This document shows positions 1 to 6,768 of a DNA stretch of 18,152 bases, in pieces. This DNA comes from Bacillota bacterium (GTDB lineage: Bacteria > Bacillota > Clostridia > Lachnospirales > Lachnospiraceae). The notes beneath the pieces were generated by a model that saw only the letters and a list, made by a program, of their open reading frames with translations, did no database searches and was not told the origin of the DNA. The position numbers were made by a program, and so were the translations under genes. Each line of letters starts with the position of its first letter. Position 1 is the stretch's first letter. The stretch lies in the NCBI GenBank assembly GCA_023458855.1, contig JAEWWQ010000090.1, positions 1 to 18,152 on the forward strand. The letters run 5' to 3'.

Positions 1-2
1 TG

Positions 3-836
3 TATTATGATGAAATGTATAACAAAATTATACAAGCTGGAAATGGAGTTGTTACAAAAGAAATAATTTCAGATGCTAAAGAAAGATATTTTAAAGCGTT
101 CGATAGCAAGAAAAACAAAGGAAAAAATTTGAATTCATATATGTTTGGAGTATCATTAGATAAAAAGACGCAGTTTAGTGATACAGATGAAATTGTTAAG
201 GAAATAGAATTGTGTAGTACGGAAGCAGATATTGTTAATGATATGTTTAAAATTTCCGAAAAGAGTGAGCAAATAAAGTGCGATCATACGATATGGCTAA
301 AATTTGACGGGACAGGGGATGAAAGACTTAATGCTCACGAAGGATTTCCGATGATAGAGTCTGTAATAAATGGTAAGAAAAAATATGTATCAAATTATCC
401 TTTTAAGGTTGGATCTATAAAAGAAAAGGACGAAATATATTTTGCTGCATTAACTACGGACACAAAAGGGAAGAATCAGCCAGTTATTGTCGGAAGAGGT
501 TGGTTAAGAGCTTTTGAAGAAAAGAATAAAGCAGATGAAATTATGCTGAATAAATATAGTTGGATGGATGAGTATCCTTGGTATTGCGTAATTGATAGCT
601 GTGAAATCATTGATAGTGAAGTGTGTAATGGTATTCCAATGAATGTAATATGGGATGAATTAGGCTCAGATACATACATTTCTTCATTTGGAAAAAATGA
701 GAAAATTGCTCAAGTTGCTATAAAACATCATCAAAAGGCACATATTAGGCTTACGGGAAATGCAAAAGAATTCATAGATAATAAATTGGAGCATTTGTTT
801 GAAAAATATGGTTCTTTAAAGTATGAGTCAAATTAG
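3..836 (+). CDS. Unrecognised protein, probably 5'-truncated by the window edge
   Basis: The reading frame is already open at base 3, before the first ATG at 15 (codons Y-Y-D-E precede it), and no ribosome site is visible, so the true start probably lies to the left. From ATG 15 it would be 273 residues. I recognise no family. It is acidic/lysine-rich, soluble, with no membrane segment or signal peptide. The middle (about residues 135-225 from ATG 15) alternates beta-like stretches with aromatic residues (a V-G-R-G-W-L run, later Y-P-W-Y-C-V-I), loosely like PUA/EVE/ASCH folds; this is only an impression. The C-terminus is helical and charged. A+T-rich codon use matches the fragment-rich region that follows, so it may be accessory-island cargo. 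Confidence 0.7.
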   Translation, partial: YYDEMYNKIIQAGNGVVTKEIISDAKERYFKAFDSKKNKGKNLNSYMFGVSLDKKTQFSDTDEIVKEIELCSTEADIVNDMFKISEKSEQIKCDHTIWLKFDGTGDERLNAHEGFPMIESVINGKKKYVSNYPFKVGSIKEKDEIYFAALTTDTKGKNQPVIVGRGWLRAFEEKNKADEIMLNKYSWMDEYPWYCVIDSCEIIDSEVCNGIPMNVIWDELGSDTYISSFGKNEKIAQVAIKHHQKAHIRLTGNAKEFIDNKLEHLFEKYGSLKYESN

Positions 837-859
837 CTGAAAATATAAATTGCAAGGAC

Positions 860-894
860 TATCCCTGAACTGGGATAAGTAAAAACCTTTTTAC
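860..894. repeat. Two small stem-loops after the first gene
   Basis: TATCCC (860-865) pairs with GGGATA (872-877) around a 6-nt loop. GTAAAAA (879-885) pairs with TTTTTAC (888-894) around two C. Both lie within 60 bp of the stop at 836. The second could act as a weak terminator, but there is no separate U-tract after it. The rest of 895-1010 shows nothing I recognise. Confidence 0.35.
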
Positions 895-1021
895 AGGTAC
901 TAAGTAGTGGTAACATCACAAATTTTTATTTGCTTTTTCAGTGAATCAATTTTATAATTATACCAATGGAACTGCAAACCACTTTCACATCATTTTATGA
1001 TTAGCAAAGACTGGATTGTAG

Positions 1022-1111
1022 GCCATTGGATACCATGAGAATGACGCGAAAATGCCTTGGTACTGGATTGGTACTAAAAAAGGTTTAAACGATATGGAAT
1101 GGTTAAAATAG
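1022..1111 (+). pseudogene. Short coding remnant, unknown family
   Basis: After a TAG at 1019 an open stretch of 29 codons ends at TAG 1109-1111. Its peptide is rich in Trp/Tyr (M-P-W-Y-W-I-G-T-K-K-G, then D-M-E-W-L-K), a composition unlike random AT-rich sequence. A second open stretch just upstream in another frame (about 994-1038, M-I-S-K-D-W-I-V-G-H-W-I-P) could be the preceding part after a frameshift. There is no ribosome site. I read it as the C-terminal end of a decayed gene; the family is not recognised. Confidence 0.3.
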
Positions 1112-1200
1112 TTGGAATATACTATACAAATATGTATAGAAAATAAATGAGATATACGAAAAAGTACAAAGAACTTTGCGAGTTTGAATAGAGGAAATGG

Positions 1201-1238
1201 AAGCGGAAACACCGTATTTATGCGGTTTTCCGCTTTTG
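1201..1238 (+). terminator. Strong intrinsic terminator
   Basis: AAGCGGAAA (1201-1209) pairs with TTTCCGCTT (1227-1235), and ACCG (1211-1214) pairs with CGGT (1223-1226), with one bulged C and an 8-nt loop. This gives a 13-bp GC-rich stem with T residues at its 3' side. It would end a plus-strand transcript whose gene is now only fragments; a 14-codon piece ends at TAG 1189-1191 just before it. A nearby hairpin, CTATAC/GTATAG (1122-1139), lies upstream. Confidence 0.7.
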
Positions 1239-1278
1239 AAATTAAGAATTGATGTTAAATTGATGTTACACTTTAGAA

Positions 1279-1467
1279 TCACAGATATTTTACCGGCATA
1301 CCCTTACTTGCAAAACAGTAAATGCTATCCGGTGAAAATTCATAATATCCATCTTTCATCATTCCATGGATAGCTTCATTTTCTTTTTCTGATCCAGACA
1401 ATCTATCTTTAAATTCAGCATGCGAGATTGGAGTTTCTGATGAAGTAGATGAAAGCAGGAGCAGGTG
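1279..1467 (-). pseudogene. C-terminal gene fragment, unknown family (minus strand)
   Basis: On the minus strand a frame is open from 1467 down to TGA at 1281-1279. The peptide looks like real protein: it contains S-G-S-E-K-E-N-E-A-I-H-G-M-M-K-D-G-Y-Y, then F-S-P-D-S-I-Y-C-F-A-S-K-G-M-P-V-K-Y-L before the stop. It has no start codon with a ribosome site, and its upstream side runs into the TnpV fragment on the opposite strand, so it is cut off there. I do not recognise the family. It is probably a relic of mobile-element cargo. Confidence 0.35.
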
Positions 1468-1574
1468 TTACAGAAAAGCTGAAGGCAACCGACCAGATGA
1501 AGTGAGTTGGATTGATGAATAATCTGAGAAATGCTGCGGAGGAGGTTGTTTTGAAGGATTTGGTGTATTATTAG
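1449..1574 (+). pseudogene. TnpV-like transposon protein, C-terminal remnant with internal TGA
   Basis: The frame reads G-V-T-E-K-L-K-A-T-D-Q-M-K, then TGA (1503-1505), then V-G-L-M-N-N-L-R-N-A-A-E-E-V-V-L-K-D-L-V-Y-Y and TAG (1572-1574). This resembles, from memory, the C-terminus of TnpV, a small protein of transposons and conjugative elements in Clostridia, where a Trp usually sits at the TGA position before V-x-x-M-N. TGG to TGA is a single transition. The N-terminal two thirds of the gene are missing. It marks an old mobile element at this end of the window. Confidence 0.6.
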
Positions 1575-1693
1575 ATCAAATACTAATTGAGATTAACGGC
1601 TTAATATGGTACTCTATAGCAGAAAATGAAACTAATCCTGAAGCAATAAAGGTACAAAGACTATTTCGGGGTTTTTATAAACAATACAATTAA
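1571..1693 (+). pseudogene. Small coding remnant before the AraC gene
   Basis: An open frame of about 40 codons runs from 1571 to TAA 1691-1693 and overlaps the end of the TnpV fragment. Its peptide (I-L-I-E-I-N-G-L-I-W-Y-S-I-A-E-N-E-T-N-P-E-A-I-K-V then R-L-F-R-G-F-Y-K-Q-Y-N) looks protein-like and helical. There is no usable start codon. It is probably another truncated 3' gene end; the family is unknown. Confidence 0.25.
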
Positions 1694-1696
1694 GAA

Positions 1697-1725
1697 TTGA
1701 CTTATTTTCAGTTTACATGTATATG
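1697..1725 (+). promoter_or_regulatory. Candidate sigma-A promoter for the AraC gene
   Basis: TTGACT (1697-1702), a 17-bp spacer and TATATG (1720-1725) lie about 25 bp before the AraC start codon. The spacing is canonical and the -10 box imperfect. The 6-bp palindrome ACATGT overlaps the spacer/-10 junction. Confidence 0.45.
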
Positions 1726-1751
1726 TTAATTTGCAATATGGAGAGTAATTG

Positions 1752-2672
1752 ATGTCTAATATTTCTCAAGATGAATATTTATCGCGAATATATAAAGTAC
1801 AGGATTATATTGAAATAAATTATTTTAAAAACACATCTGTGGAAAAACTTGCAAGAGTTGCAGGATTTTCGAAATATCACTTTAATAGAATTTTTAAGAG
1901 TGTAGTGAATGAATCAATATCTCAATATGTAAATCGAATTCGGATAGAACATTCGCTTTTTCTCTTGGGCTATCGAACAGACATATCTCTAACCAATATC
2001 GCTTTAGAACTGGGATATACAGATTCTGCTACATTTTCCAGAGCATTTAAAACATATTATGGAATGAGTCCCTCTTCATATCGTAAGGAACATCGCACGA
2101 AATGCAAAGAAAATATATTTATATCAGAATATAATGAACCTGTAAAAAAGAAAAAATGGGTTCAAAAATCATATTCAGATTTAGGCGAAATTCGTATAGA
2201 ATCAAGGGATGAGAGGATTGCTGTTTATGTGCGCCATGTAGGTGATTATAGGTCGCTAAAAAGGAATTATGCAAAATTGATGCAACAACTTATGATAGAG
2301 TCTGTAAAACAGCATCTGATGGATCAGGTTAACGTGGAGATTCTGGCTATGTATCACGATAATCCAGAGTTTGGTCAGGAAGAGCAGTTTCGTACCAGTC
2401 TATGTATATCTTTGCCAAAGGAGTCAAATCCCAGGGAAACTGAAAAGCTGGGAGTTATGCAAATTGAAGGTGGCCTATATGCAATCGGACATTTTAAGAT
2501 ACAACAAGAGCAGTTTCAGGACGCATGGGACTTTATGTATCAACAATGGTTAATTACAAGTGATTATGTCCCAAGGGATATCTGTCCTTTTGAAGTGTAC
2601 CTGAATAACCCAATGAAGGAGCCAGATCACCATATTGAAGTAGATATCTATATGCCAATTGAACCCATATAA
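1752..2672 (+). CDS. AraC-family regulator with C-terminal GyrI-like effector domain
   Basis: Transcription activator of about 306 residues. The N-terminal ~110 residues carry the two AraC helix-turn-helix units (first V-E-K-L-A-R-V-A-G-F-S-K-Y-H-F-N-R-I-F-K, second I-A-L-E-L-G-Y-T-D-S-A-T-F-S-R-A-F-K ending in G-M-S-P-S-S-Y-R). Residues ~145-305 form a GyrI-like/SOUL-type ligand domain (R-I-A-V-Y-V-R-H-V-G-D-Y near its start, a D-I-Y-M-P-I end). Such proteins bind small hydrophobic or cationic compounds. ATG 1752 is chosen over the in-frame TTG 1749 because GGAGAG at 1740-1745 sits 6 nt before the ATG. The serine hydrolase starts 18 bp after the stop, so the two are likely cotranscribed, with this protein as local regulator. 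The ligand cannot be inferred. Confidence 0.9.
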   Translation: MSNISQDEYLSRIYKVQDYIEINYFKNTSVEKLARVAGFSKYHFNRIFKSVVNESISQYVNRIRIEHSLFLLGYRTDISLTNIALELGYTDSATFSRAFKTYYGMSPSSYRKEHRTKCKENIFISEYNEPVKKKKWVQKSYSDLGEIRIESRDERIAVYVRHVGDYRSLKRNYAKLMQQLMIESVKQHLMDQVNVEILAMYHDNPEFGQEEQFRTSLCISLPKESNPRETEKLGVMQIEGGLYAIGHFKIQQEQFQDAWDFMYQQWLITSDYVPRDICPFEVYLNNPMKEPDHHIEVDIYMPIEPI

Positions 2673-2690
2673 TTTGAAAGAAGGTATTAT

Positions 2691-3680
2691 ATGGATAAGG
2701 AAAAATTACACAGTTTCGTTCAAAATGAACAGCCAAACATATGTCAAATCGTTGCACTTAAAGGTGGAGAAGAGATTTATTCAGATGAATGGAATCATTA
2801 TACAAAAAGTGATTGTACTCATATTATGTCAGCGACAAAAAGCATTGTATCATTATTAATTGGCATAGCCTTAGATCAAGACTTGATAAATAGCGTAGAT
2901 GACAAAGTACTAGACTACTTCCCAAATTACAAAGTGAAACGTGGTGAAAAAACGATTTATGATGTTACTATAAAACATTTGCTCACCATGACAGCACCCT
3001 ATAAGTGCAAAGGAGATCCTTGGACAAAAGTATGCGCTAGTGATGATTGGACAGTTGCATCATTAGATTTATTGGGCGGACGGAAAGGTATTACCAATGA
3101 ATTTCGATACCAAACGGTTTGCTTGCATGTTTTAACAGGATTATTAAGTAAAGTATCTGGTATGACACCAGTTGATTTTGCTAATAAGTATTTATTTGAA
3201 CCAATAGGAGTGCATAAACATAGTAATTATTTAGCTCAAACAGCAGAGGAACATAAGCATTTTACAATCAGTAAAGAACCAAAGGAGAATGTTTGGTTTT
3301 GTGATCCACAAGGTATAGGAACAGCAGGATATGGTTTGTGTCTTTCGGCAGAAGATATGGCAAAGATAGGACTTCTATGTTTAAATAAAGGTAAAAAAGA
3401 TGATAGACAAATCATATCGTCTAAGTGGATTGATATGATGTCCGCAACGACTTATTTAGCAGGTAAAGAGTTTAGAAATATGAGCTATGGATATCTTTGG
3501 TGGATAATTAATGAGCAGAAAAACATCTATGCTGCTATCGGTAATAGCGGGAATGTGATTTATATTGACCCGGAAAATAGTTTGGTTATTTCAGTTACTT
3601 CTTATTTCAAGCCAACCGTATTTGATAGAATTGATTTTATAGAAGAAAAATTAAAACCAGTTTTTAGTGTAAAAATTTGA
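2691..3680 (+). CDS. Serine hydrolase, beta-lactamase/class C-like family
   Basis: A protein of 329 residues in the beta-lactamase-related family (Pfam Beta-lactamase). The nucleophile motif SxxK is S47-A-T-K50. The second motif, normally YxN, is Y140-Q-T, so its third residue is substituted. Near residue 285 a G-N-S-G-N stretch stands where H/K-x-G normally lies. There is no signal peptide or membrane segment, so it should act in the cytoplasm, which argues against a role in peptidoglycan synthesis or beta-lactam resistance; an esterase or peptidase role is more likely. AAAGAAGG lies 8 to 10 nt before ATG 2691. It follows the AraC gene in the same direction. Confidence 0.85.
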   Translation: MDKEKLHSFVQNEQPNICQIVALKGGEEIYSDEWNHYTKSDCTHIMSATKSIVSLLIGIALDQDLINSVDDKVLDYFPNYKVKRGEKTIYDVTIKHLLTMTAPYKCKGDPWTKVCASDDWTVASLDLLGGRKGITNEFRYQTVCLHVLTGLLSKVSGMTPVDFANKYLFEPIGVHKHSNYLAQTAEEHKHFTISKEPKENVWFCDPQGIGTAGYGLCLSAEDMAKIGLLCLNKGKKDDRQIISSKWIDMMSATTYLAGKEFRNMSYGYLWWIINEQKNIYAAIGNSGNVIYIDPENSLVISVTSYFKPTVFDRIDFIEEKLKPVFSVKI

Positions 3681-3720
3681 TTATTTTATTTAACAGATAG
3701 TATGAGCATACTCCGTGTAA

Positions 3721-3970
3721 TCAGAATTTCATTGGGTTATAAGATGTAATCACAGAAGTGATAACCTGAGGGTGGAAATTGGCTCTGATTTTTGAAGCAA
3801 ATAGCGCAAGATGATTGCTATATTTTTTGTGTAAATCTTTAACATATTCGAGAAATCTATTCTGAGCTTCTATGTTTAATTTTTTATAGATATCAATCAT
3901 ATAAAAAAGTTCGGGGTCTGAAGTTAATTCTATTAAGTAACTAGTTAGCAGATTAAAACAACTAGCTGAC
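3721..3970 (-). pseudogene. Minus-strand gene fragment, possibly XRE-regulator C-terminus
   Basis: A minus-strand frame is open from about 3970 to TGA at 3723-3721. It includes L-I-E-L-T-S-D-P-E-L-F-Y-M-I-D-I-Y-K-K-L and then N-R-F-L-E-Y-V-K-D-L-H-K-K-Y, a helical pattern common after the helix-turn-helix of XRE regulators. No start or DNA-binding part remains, and its upstream end runs into an oppositely oriented fragment. I read it as a truncated gene; the XRE suggestion is weak. Confidence 0.35.
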
Positions 3971-4120
3971 TATGTTGGGAAACATGAAGAAAGCGAGTGA
4001 TACAAGCAGCAACTGAATAAATTTGAGGATCCAATCAGAAATTGGGAACCGAGAGAAGATGCGATTTTTGATGCGTTAATGCATTTTTCTGATGCAATTC
4101 TCCCTCTCCATTACTTATAA
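3941..4120 (+). pseudogene. C-terminal gene fragment with internal TGA, unknown family
   Basis: The frame encodes R-L-K-Q-L-A-D-Y-V-G-K-H-E-E-S-E, a TGA (3998-4000), then Y-K-Q-Q-L-N-K-F-E-D-P-I-R-N-W-E-P-R-E and on to F-S-D-A-I-L-P-L-H-Y-L, stopping at TAA 4118-4120. Both sides of the TGA read as one protein, and a Trp codon would fit there. There is no start site. The family is not recognised; it is likely the 3' end of a lost accessory gene. Confidence 0.35.
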
Positions 4121-4148
4121 CAGATGATTAAATAAAGTAATATAACAC

Positions 4149-4203
4149 TTGACAAAAATACATGGATGTCGCATACTTACAAAAAAGACAACTGTGTCGC
4201 ATA
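4149..4203 (+). promoter_or_regulatory. Promoter with direct-repeat operator for GNAT-TetR operon
   Basis: TTGACA (4149-4154), a 17-bp spacer and CATACT (4172-4177) make a promoter about 43 bp before the GNAT start. TGTCGCATA occurs twice, at 4167-4175 (overlapping the -10) and at 4195-4203 (start of the transcript). Each copy's TGTC also faces an upstream GACA (4151-4154 and 4187-4190), giving GACA-N12-TGTC and GACA-N4-TGTC. The position fits a repressor site, with the TetR protein encoded second in the operon as the obvious candidate. Confidence 0.55.
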
Positions 4204-4219
4204 AAGAAAGGAAAGTAAT

Positions 4220-4738
4220 ATGATAGTATTTGAGTTACGAAAATGGGGAAAAAACGATGCTGAATCAATTGCAATTGCAGCAGATAATCCTAAAATTGCA
4301 GCCAATCTAAGAAATATATTTCCGAATCCTTATACAATAGAAGATGCAGAATGGTATGTGAATGACTGCATAAATCAGGAAGGGAAAAAACAAATTACGA
4401 GAGCAATTGTGGTTAATGGAAAGGCCGTAGGTAGTATTGGAATATTTTTGAAGGAAGATGTTTACGTAAAGTCTGGAGAACTCGGATATTGGCTGGCAGA
4501 GGAATATTGGCATCAGGGGATTATGTCTTCTGCAACAAAAGAGATTTGCAAAGAAGCATATGCACAATTTGATATTGTAAGAATATTTGCAGAACCATTT
4601 GAAACAAATGCAGGATCAAGAGGGGTGCTCAAGAAGGCGGGATTCACCTACGAGGGCACTATGAGGAATGGAATATATAAAAATGGAAAGATTCAGTCAT
4701 ATTGCATGTATTCAATTCTTAAGGGAGAAGTAGATTAA
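4220..4738 (+). CDS. GNAT N-acetyltransferase, RimJ/RimL-like
   Basis: A protein of 172 residues with the full GNAT fold. It contains a beta-strand motif G-S-I-G-I-F, then E-L-G-Y-W-L-A-E-E-Y-W-H-Q-G-I-M-S-S-A (the acetyl-CoA pyrophosphate loop region), and a final N-A-G-S-R-G-V-L-K-K-A-G-F-T-Y-E-G-T typical of the RimJ/RimL group. It transfers acetyl from acetyl-CoA to an amine, either a protein N-terminus or a small molecule; the substrate is unknown. AAAGGAAAG lies just before ATG 4220. The TetR gene begins two bases after the stop, so the pair is one operon under the promoter at 4149. Confidence 0.9.
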   Translation: MIVFELRKWGKNDAESIAIAADNPKIAANLRNIFPNPYTIEDAEWYVNDCINQEGKKQITRAIVVNGKAVGSIGIFLKEDVYVKSGELGYWLAEEYWHQGIMSSATKEICKEAYAQFDIVRIFAEPFETNAGSRGVLKKAGFTYEGTMRNGIYKNGKIQSYCMYSILKGEVD

Positions 4739-4740
4739 TT

Positions 4741-5304
4741 ATGGGGGAAAAAGGGCAAAAAACAAAAGAAATGATACTTAACAAGTCTTATAAATTATTC
4801 GCGCAAAAAGGTTTTAAAGAAGTAACAATGACAGATATTTGCGAAAAAACAGGACTTAGCAGAGGCGGACTTTATAGGCACTATTCTAATACAGCGGAAA
4901 TATTTGATGAGATTTTATCGACCGAATATGTGGTTGAGGAGCGTATAAATAGTGGGGAAAGTGCTAAGAGCATTTTAGATAATATGTTGTTATTGATAGA
5001 AGAAGAAATTATGGAAAAGGAATTATCCCTTAGTCTTGCGATATATGAATACGCTAATATAGGGAATGAGGACTTTTTTATCAGAATAAATAACCGGGCG
5101 AAAGAAAGATGGACTACTTTGATTGCATATGGGATAAAGACTGGAGAATTTAATGATGTTAACATAGAGCAGATTGTCGAACTGATTTTGTATTACTATC
5201 AGGGGTTGAGAATGTGGTCAAGAGTAGTCCGGTTTAACGAATGTACGGCAAATAATTATTCATCTGCTATCAGGAAAATACTTGTTAAAAACTATGCAGA
5301 ATAA
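4741..5304 (+). CDS. TetR/AcrR-family regulator
   Basis: A protein of 187 residues. The N-terminal helix-turn-helix (about residues 8-55) reads I-L-N-K-S-Y-K-L-F-A-Q-K-G-F-K-E-V-T-M then C-E-K-T-G-L-S-R-G-G-L-Y-R-H-Y, the classic TetR signature. The remaining helical part is the ligand-binding and dimer domain, with no membrane segment. Its own ribosome site is weak (AGGGAG about 13 nt upstream), so translation probably depends on coupling to the GNAT gene. It most likely represses its own operon by binding near 4149-4203. The ligand is unknown. Confidence 0.9.
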   Translation: MGEKGQKTKEMILNKSYKLFAQKGFKEVTMTDICEKTGLSRGGLYRHYSNTAEIFDEILSTEYVVEERINSGESAKSILDNMLLLIEEEIMEKELSLSLAIYEYANIGNEDFFIRINNRAKERWTTLIAYGIKTGEFNDVNIEQIVELILYYYQGLRMWSRVVRFNECTANNYSSAIRKILVKNYAE

Positions 5305-5316
5305 GCTCATTATTTA

Positions 5317-5631
5317 TCAGAGTACAAAGTATTCTGTAACGCCCATGATGGTACCCAGCACAATAGACATGATGACCATAGGGAGAACGGATTTTTTGTC
5401 TTCTTTCATCACAAGAATAATGACAGGAAGTGCAAGAAGGAGCGTAATAGCACCACCTTTTATCCACCATGCCATGCCGAGTTCAATTCTGAAAATGATA
5501 AATGAGGCTATGAGGTAATGCACAAATGCAGATACAATAGAGTATTTATCAAGTTTCATTTTAATCATAGGTAAAACATCAATCATACCTGCGATGATTC
5601 CAATCAATAAAGTCAGTAAAAGTTCTTTCAT
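5317..5631 (-). CDS. Small integral membrane protein downstream of the sigma factor
   Basis: A protein of 104 residues with three to four hydrophobic segments (about 3-23, 33-50, 57-75 and 84-103) and short basic loops (K-M-K-L-D-K, K-E-D-K-K). The family is not recognised. GGAGG stands 8 nt before its ATG. It begins 37 bp after the sigma-factor stop on the same strand, so the two are likely one operon. By position it could be a membrane partner or anti-sigma of that factor, but it lacks a recognisable cytoplasmic anti-sigma domain. Its stop is 12 bp from the convergent TetR stop; a hairpin CAGAGTAC/GTATTCTG (5318-5336) at its 3' end might help termination. Confidence 0.8.
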   Translation of the reverse strand: MKELLLTLLIGIIAGMIDVLPMIKMKLDKYSIVSAFVHYLIASFIIFRIELGMAWWIKGGAITLLLALPVIILVMKEDKKSVLPMVIMSIVLGTIMGVTEYFVL

Positions 5632-5668
5632 TCTATTTTTCCTCCATATATTTTTGTGTCACCTTTTC

Positions 5669-6511
5669 TTACATCTCCGCCTTGATGATATTCATGCCAT
5701 CTGATTTTAAAAGCTTTTCAAGAAAACTCTGTGTATCCAGTGGAGAACGATATTTGGGAAGCTGTGCGAAGACATCGGATAACATGTCCATTTCCTCCAT
5801 TGCTTCTGTAAACGTAAGCATATCGGCGTTATCAAGTTTGTCTAAGCGGCTGTATTCAAGATTCTGGGGATTGAGTCTGTGTGTCCTAATTGCATATCCG
5901 ATGCGTTTCGTACAGTTGCATTTTCCGGTTTCAGAAAGGCCGCAGTATTCGCCTAAAAAATTTGCTACTTTTTTACGAATGCGGGAAAGACGCTGGCGGT
6001 AGGTCTCAGCTGTTATTCCTAAGATTTCTCCGCAGATATTGCTATCTGCTTTGAACATCAGTCCCAAAACATAGATGCAGCGACTAGCCGGATCGAGACA
6101 CTGCAACATCACGTTAGTACAGGAAGCCTTTAATTCATCAGCAAGAATAACCTCATCTACCCCCTGCATCAAATCCTCAGTGTTTGGAATGAAACCGGCA
6201 TTAATATCCTCGGCATAAAATTCAAAGCTCAAGGGGCGTTGTGCAAACATAGATTTTTTGCAGTTAACCAGGTAATTGGTTGCAATACGATAAACCCATG
6301 TAGAAAAAGCACTTTCCTTATGAAAGGTCGAAAGCTTGGTCATGAGTTTAATCATAATTTCCTGTGTGGCATCCTCGGCATCGTGAGGATTTCCAAGCAT
6401 ACGTAGTGACAAGTTATAGATTATATCCTGTACACCGAGGAGAAGGCTGGCAAGTGCATTTTTATCTCCATCTACTGCTTTGTCAATTAGTTCAAATACT
6501 TCATTTTGCAT
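5669..6511 (-). CDS. ECF-type sigma-70 factor with Cys-bearing C-terminal extension
   Basis: A protein of 280 residues. Region 2 (about 25-92) contains D-A-E-D-A-T-Q-E-I-M-I-K-L and F-S-T-W-V-Y-R-I-A-T-N-Y. Region 4 (about 125-187) contains C-G-E-I-L-G-I-T-A-E-T-Y-R-Q-R-L-S-R-I-R-K-K, the -35-binding helix-turn-helix. Unlike a minimal ECF factor (about 180 residues), it has about 95 further residues starting with C190-x7-C198-x-C200 followed by basic residues. That extension may bind a metal or sense redox state in place of a separate anti-sigma factor. AGGAGGT lies 7 nt before ATG. The predicted target is an alternative regulon, not deducible here. Confidence 0.9.
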   Translation of the reverse strand: MQNEVFELIDKAVDGDKNALASLLLGVQDIIYNLSLRMLGNPHDAEDATQEIMIKLMTKLSTFHKESAFSTWVYRIATNYLVNCKKSMFAQRPLSFEFYAEDINAGFIPNTEDLMQGVDEVILADELKASCTNVMLQCLDPASRCIYVLGLMFKADSNICGEILGITAETYRQRLSRIRKKVANFLGEYCGLSETGKCNCTKRIGYAIRTHRLNPQNLEYSRLDKLDNADMLTFTEAMEEMDMLSDVFAQLPKYRSPLDTQSFLEKLLKSDGMNIIKAEM

Positions 6512-6587
6512 ATCATAGACCTCCTTTTTTGTATTTCACTTTATTAGACAATGAGACTGATAATTTGTGACAATAAAATCTATTTTT

Positions 6588-6616
6588 AAGATATTTGATT
6601 TTTCTGCCAGTGTCAA
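6588..6616 (-). promoter_or_regulatory. Candidate promoter of the sigma-factor operon
   Basis: On the minus strand, TTGACA (6616-6611), a 17-bp spacer and TATCTT (6593-6588) form a housekeeping-type promoter about 75 bp before the sigma-factor start. A typical ECF autoregulated promoter (AAC/CGTC) was not evident. The divergent lipase gene starts at 6769; I see no equally good promoter for it. Confidence 0.45.
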
Positions 6617-6768
6617 TTCCGGTCTTGGACAGTAACTGGAAGAAGTGAATTTATTGAGAAATATGGATATATATGGTAAACTGATCTTAAAATAATGTAG
6701 TAAAAATGAATGCTTCGAATTTTTAGATAATTTAATAAATATAAGAAGATACATGAGGTATTATGTAA

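Noticed and set aside
1449..4000. Genetic code with TGA read as Trp
   Set aside because: All intact genes in the window use TGG for Trp, and complete genes such as oleate hydratase end on TGA; the TGAs occur only in decayed fragments.
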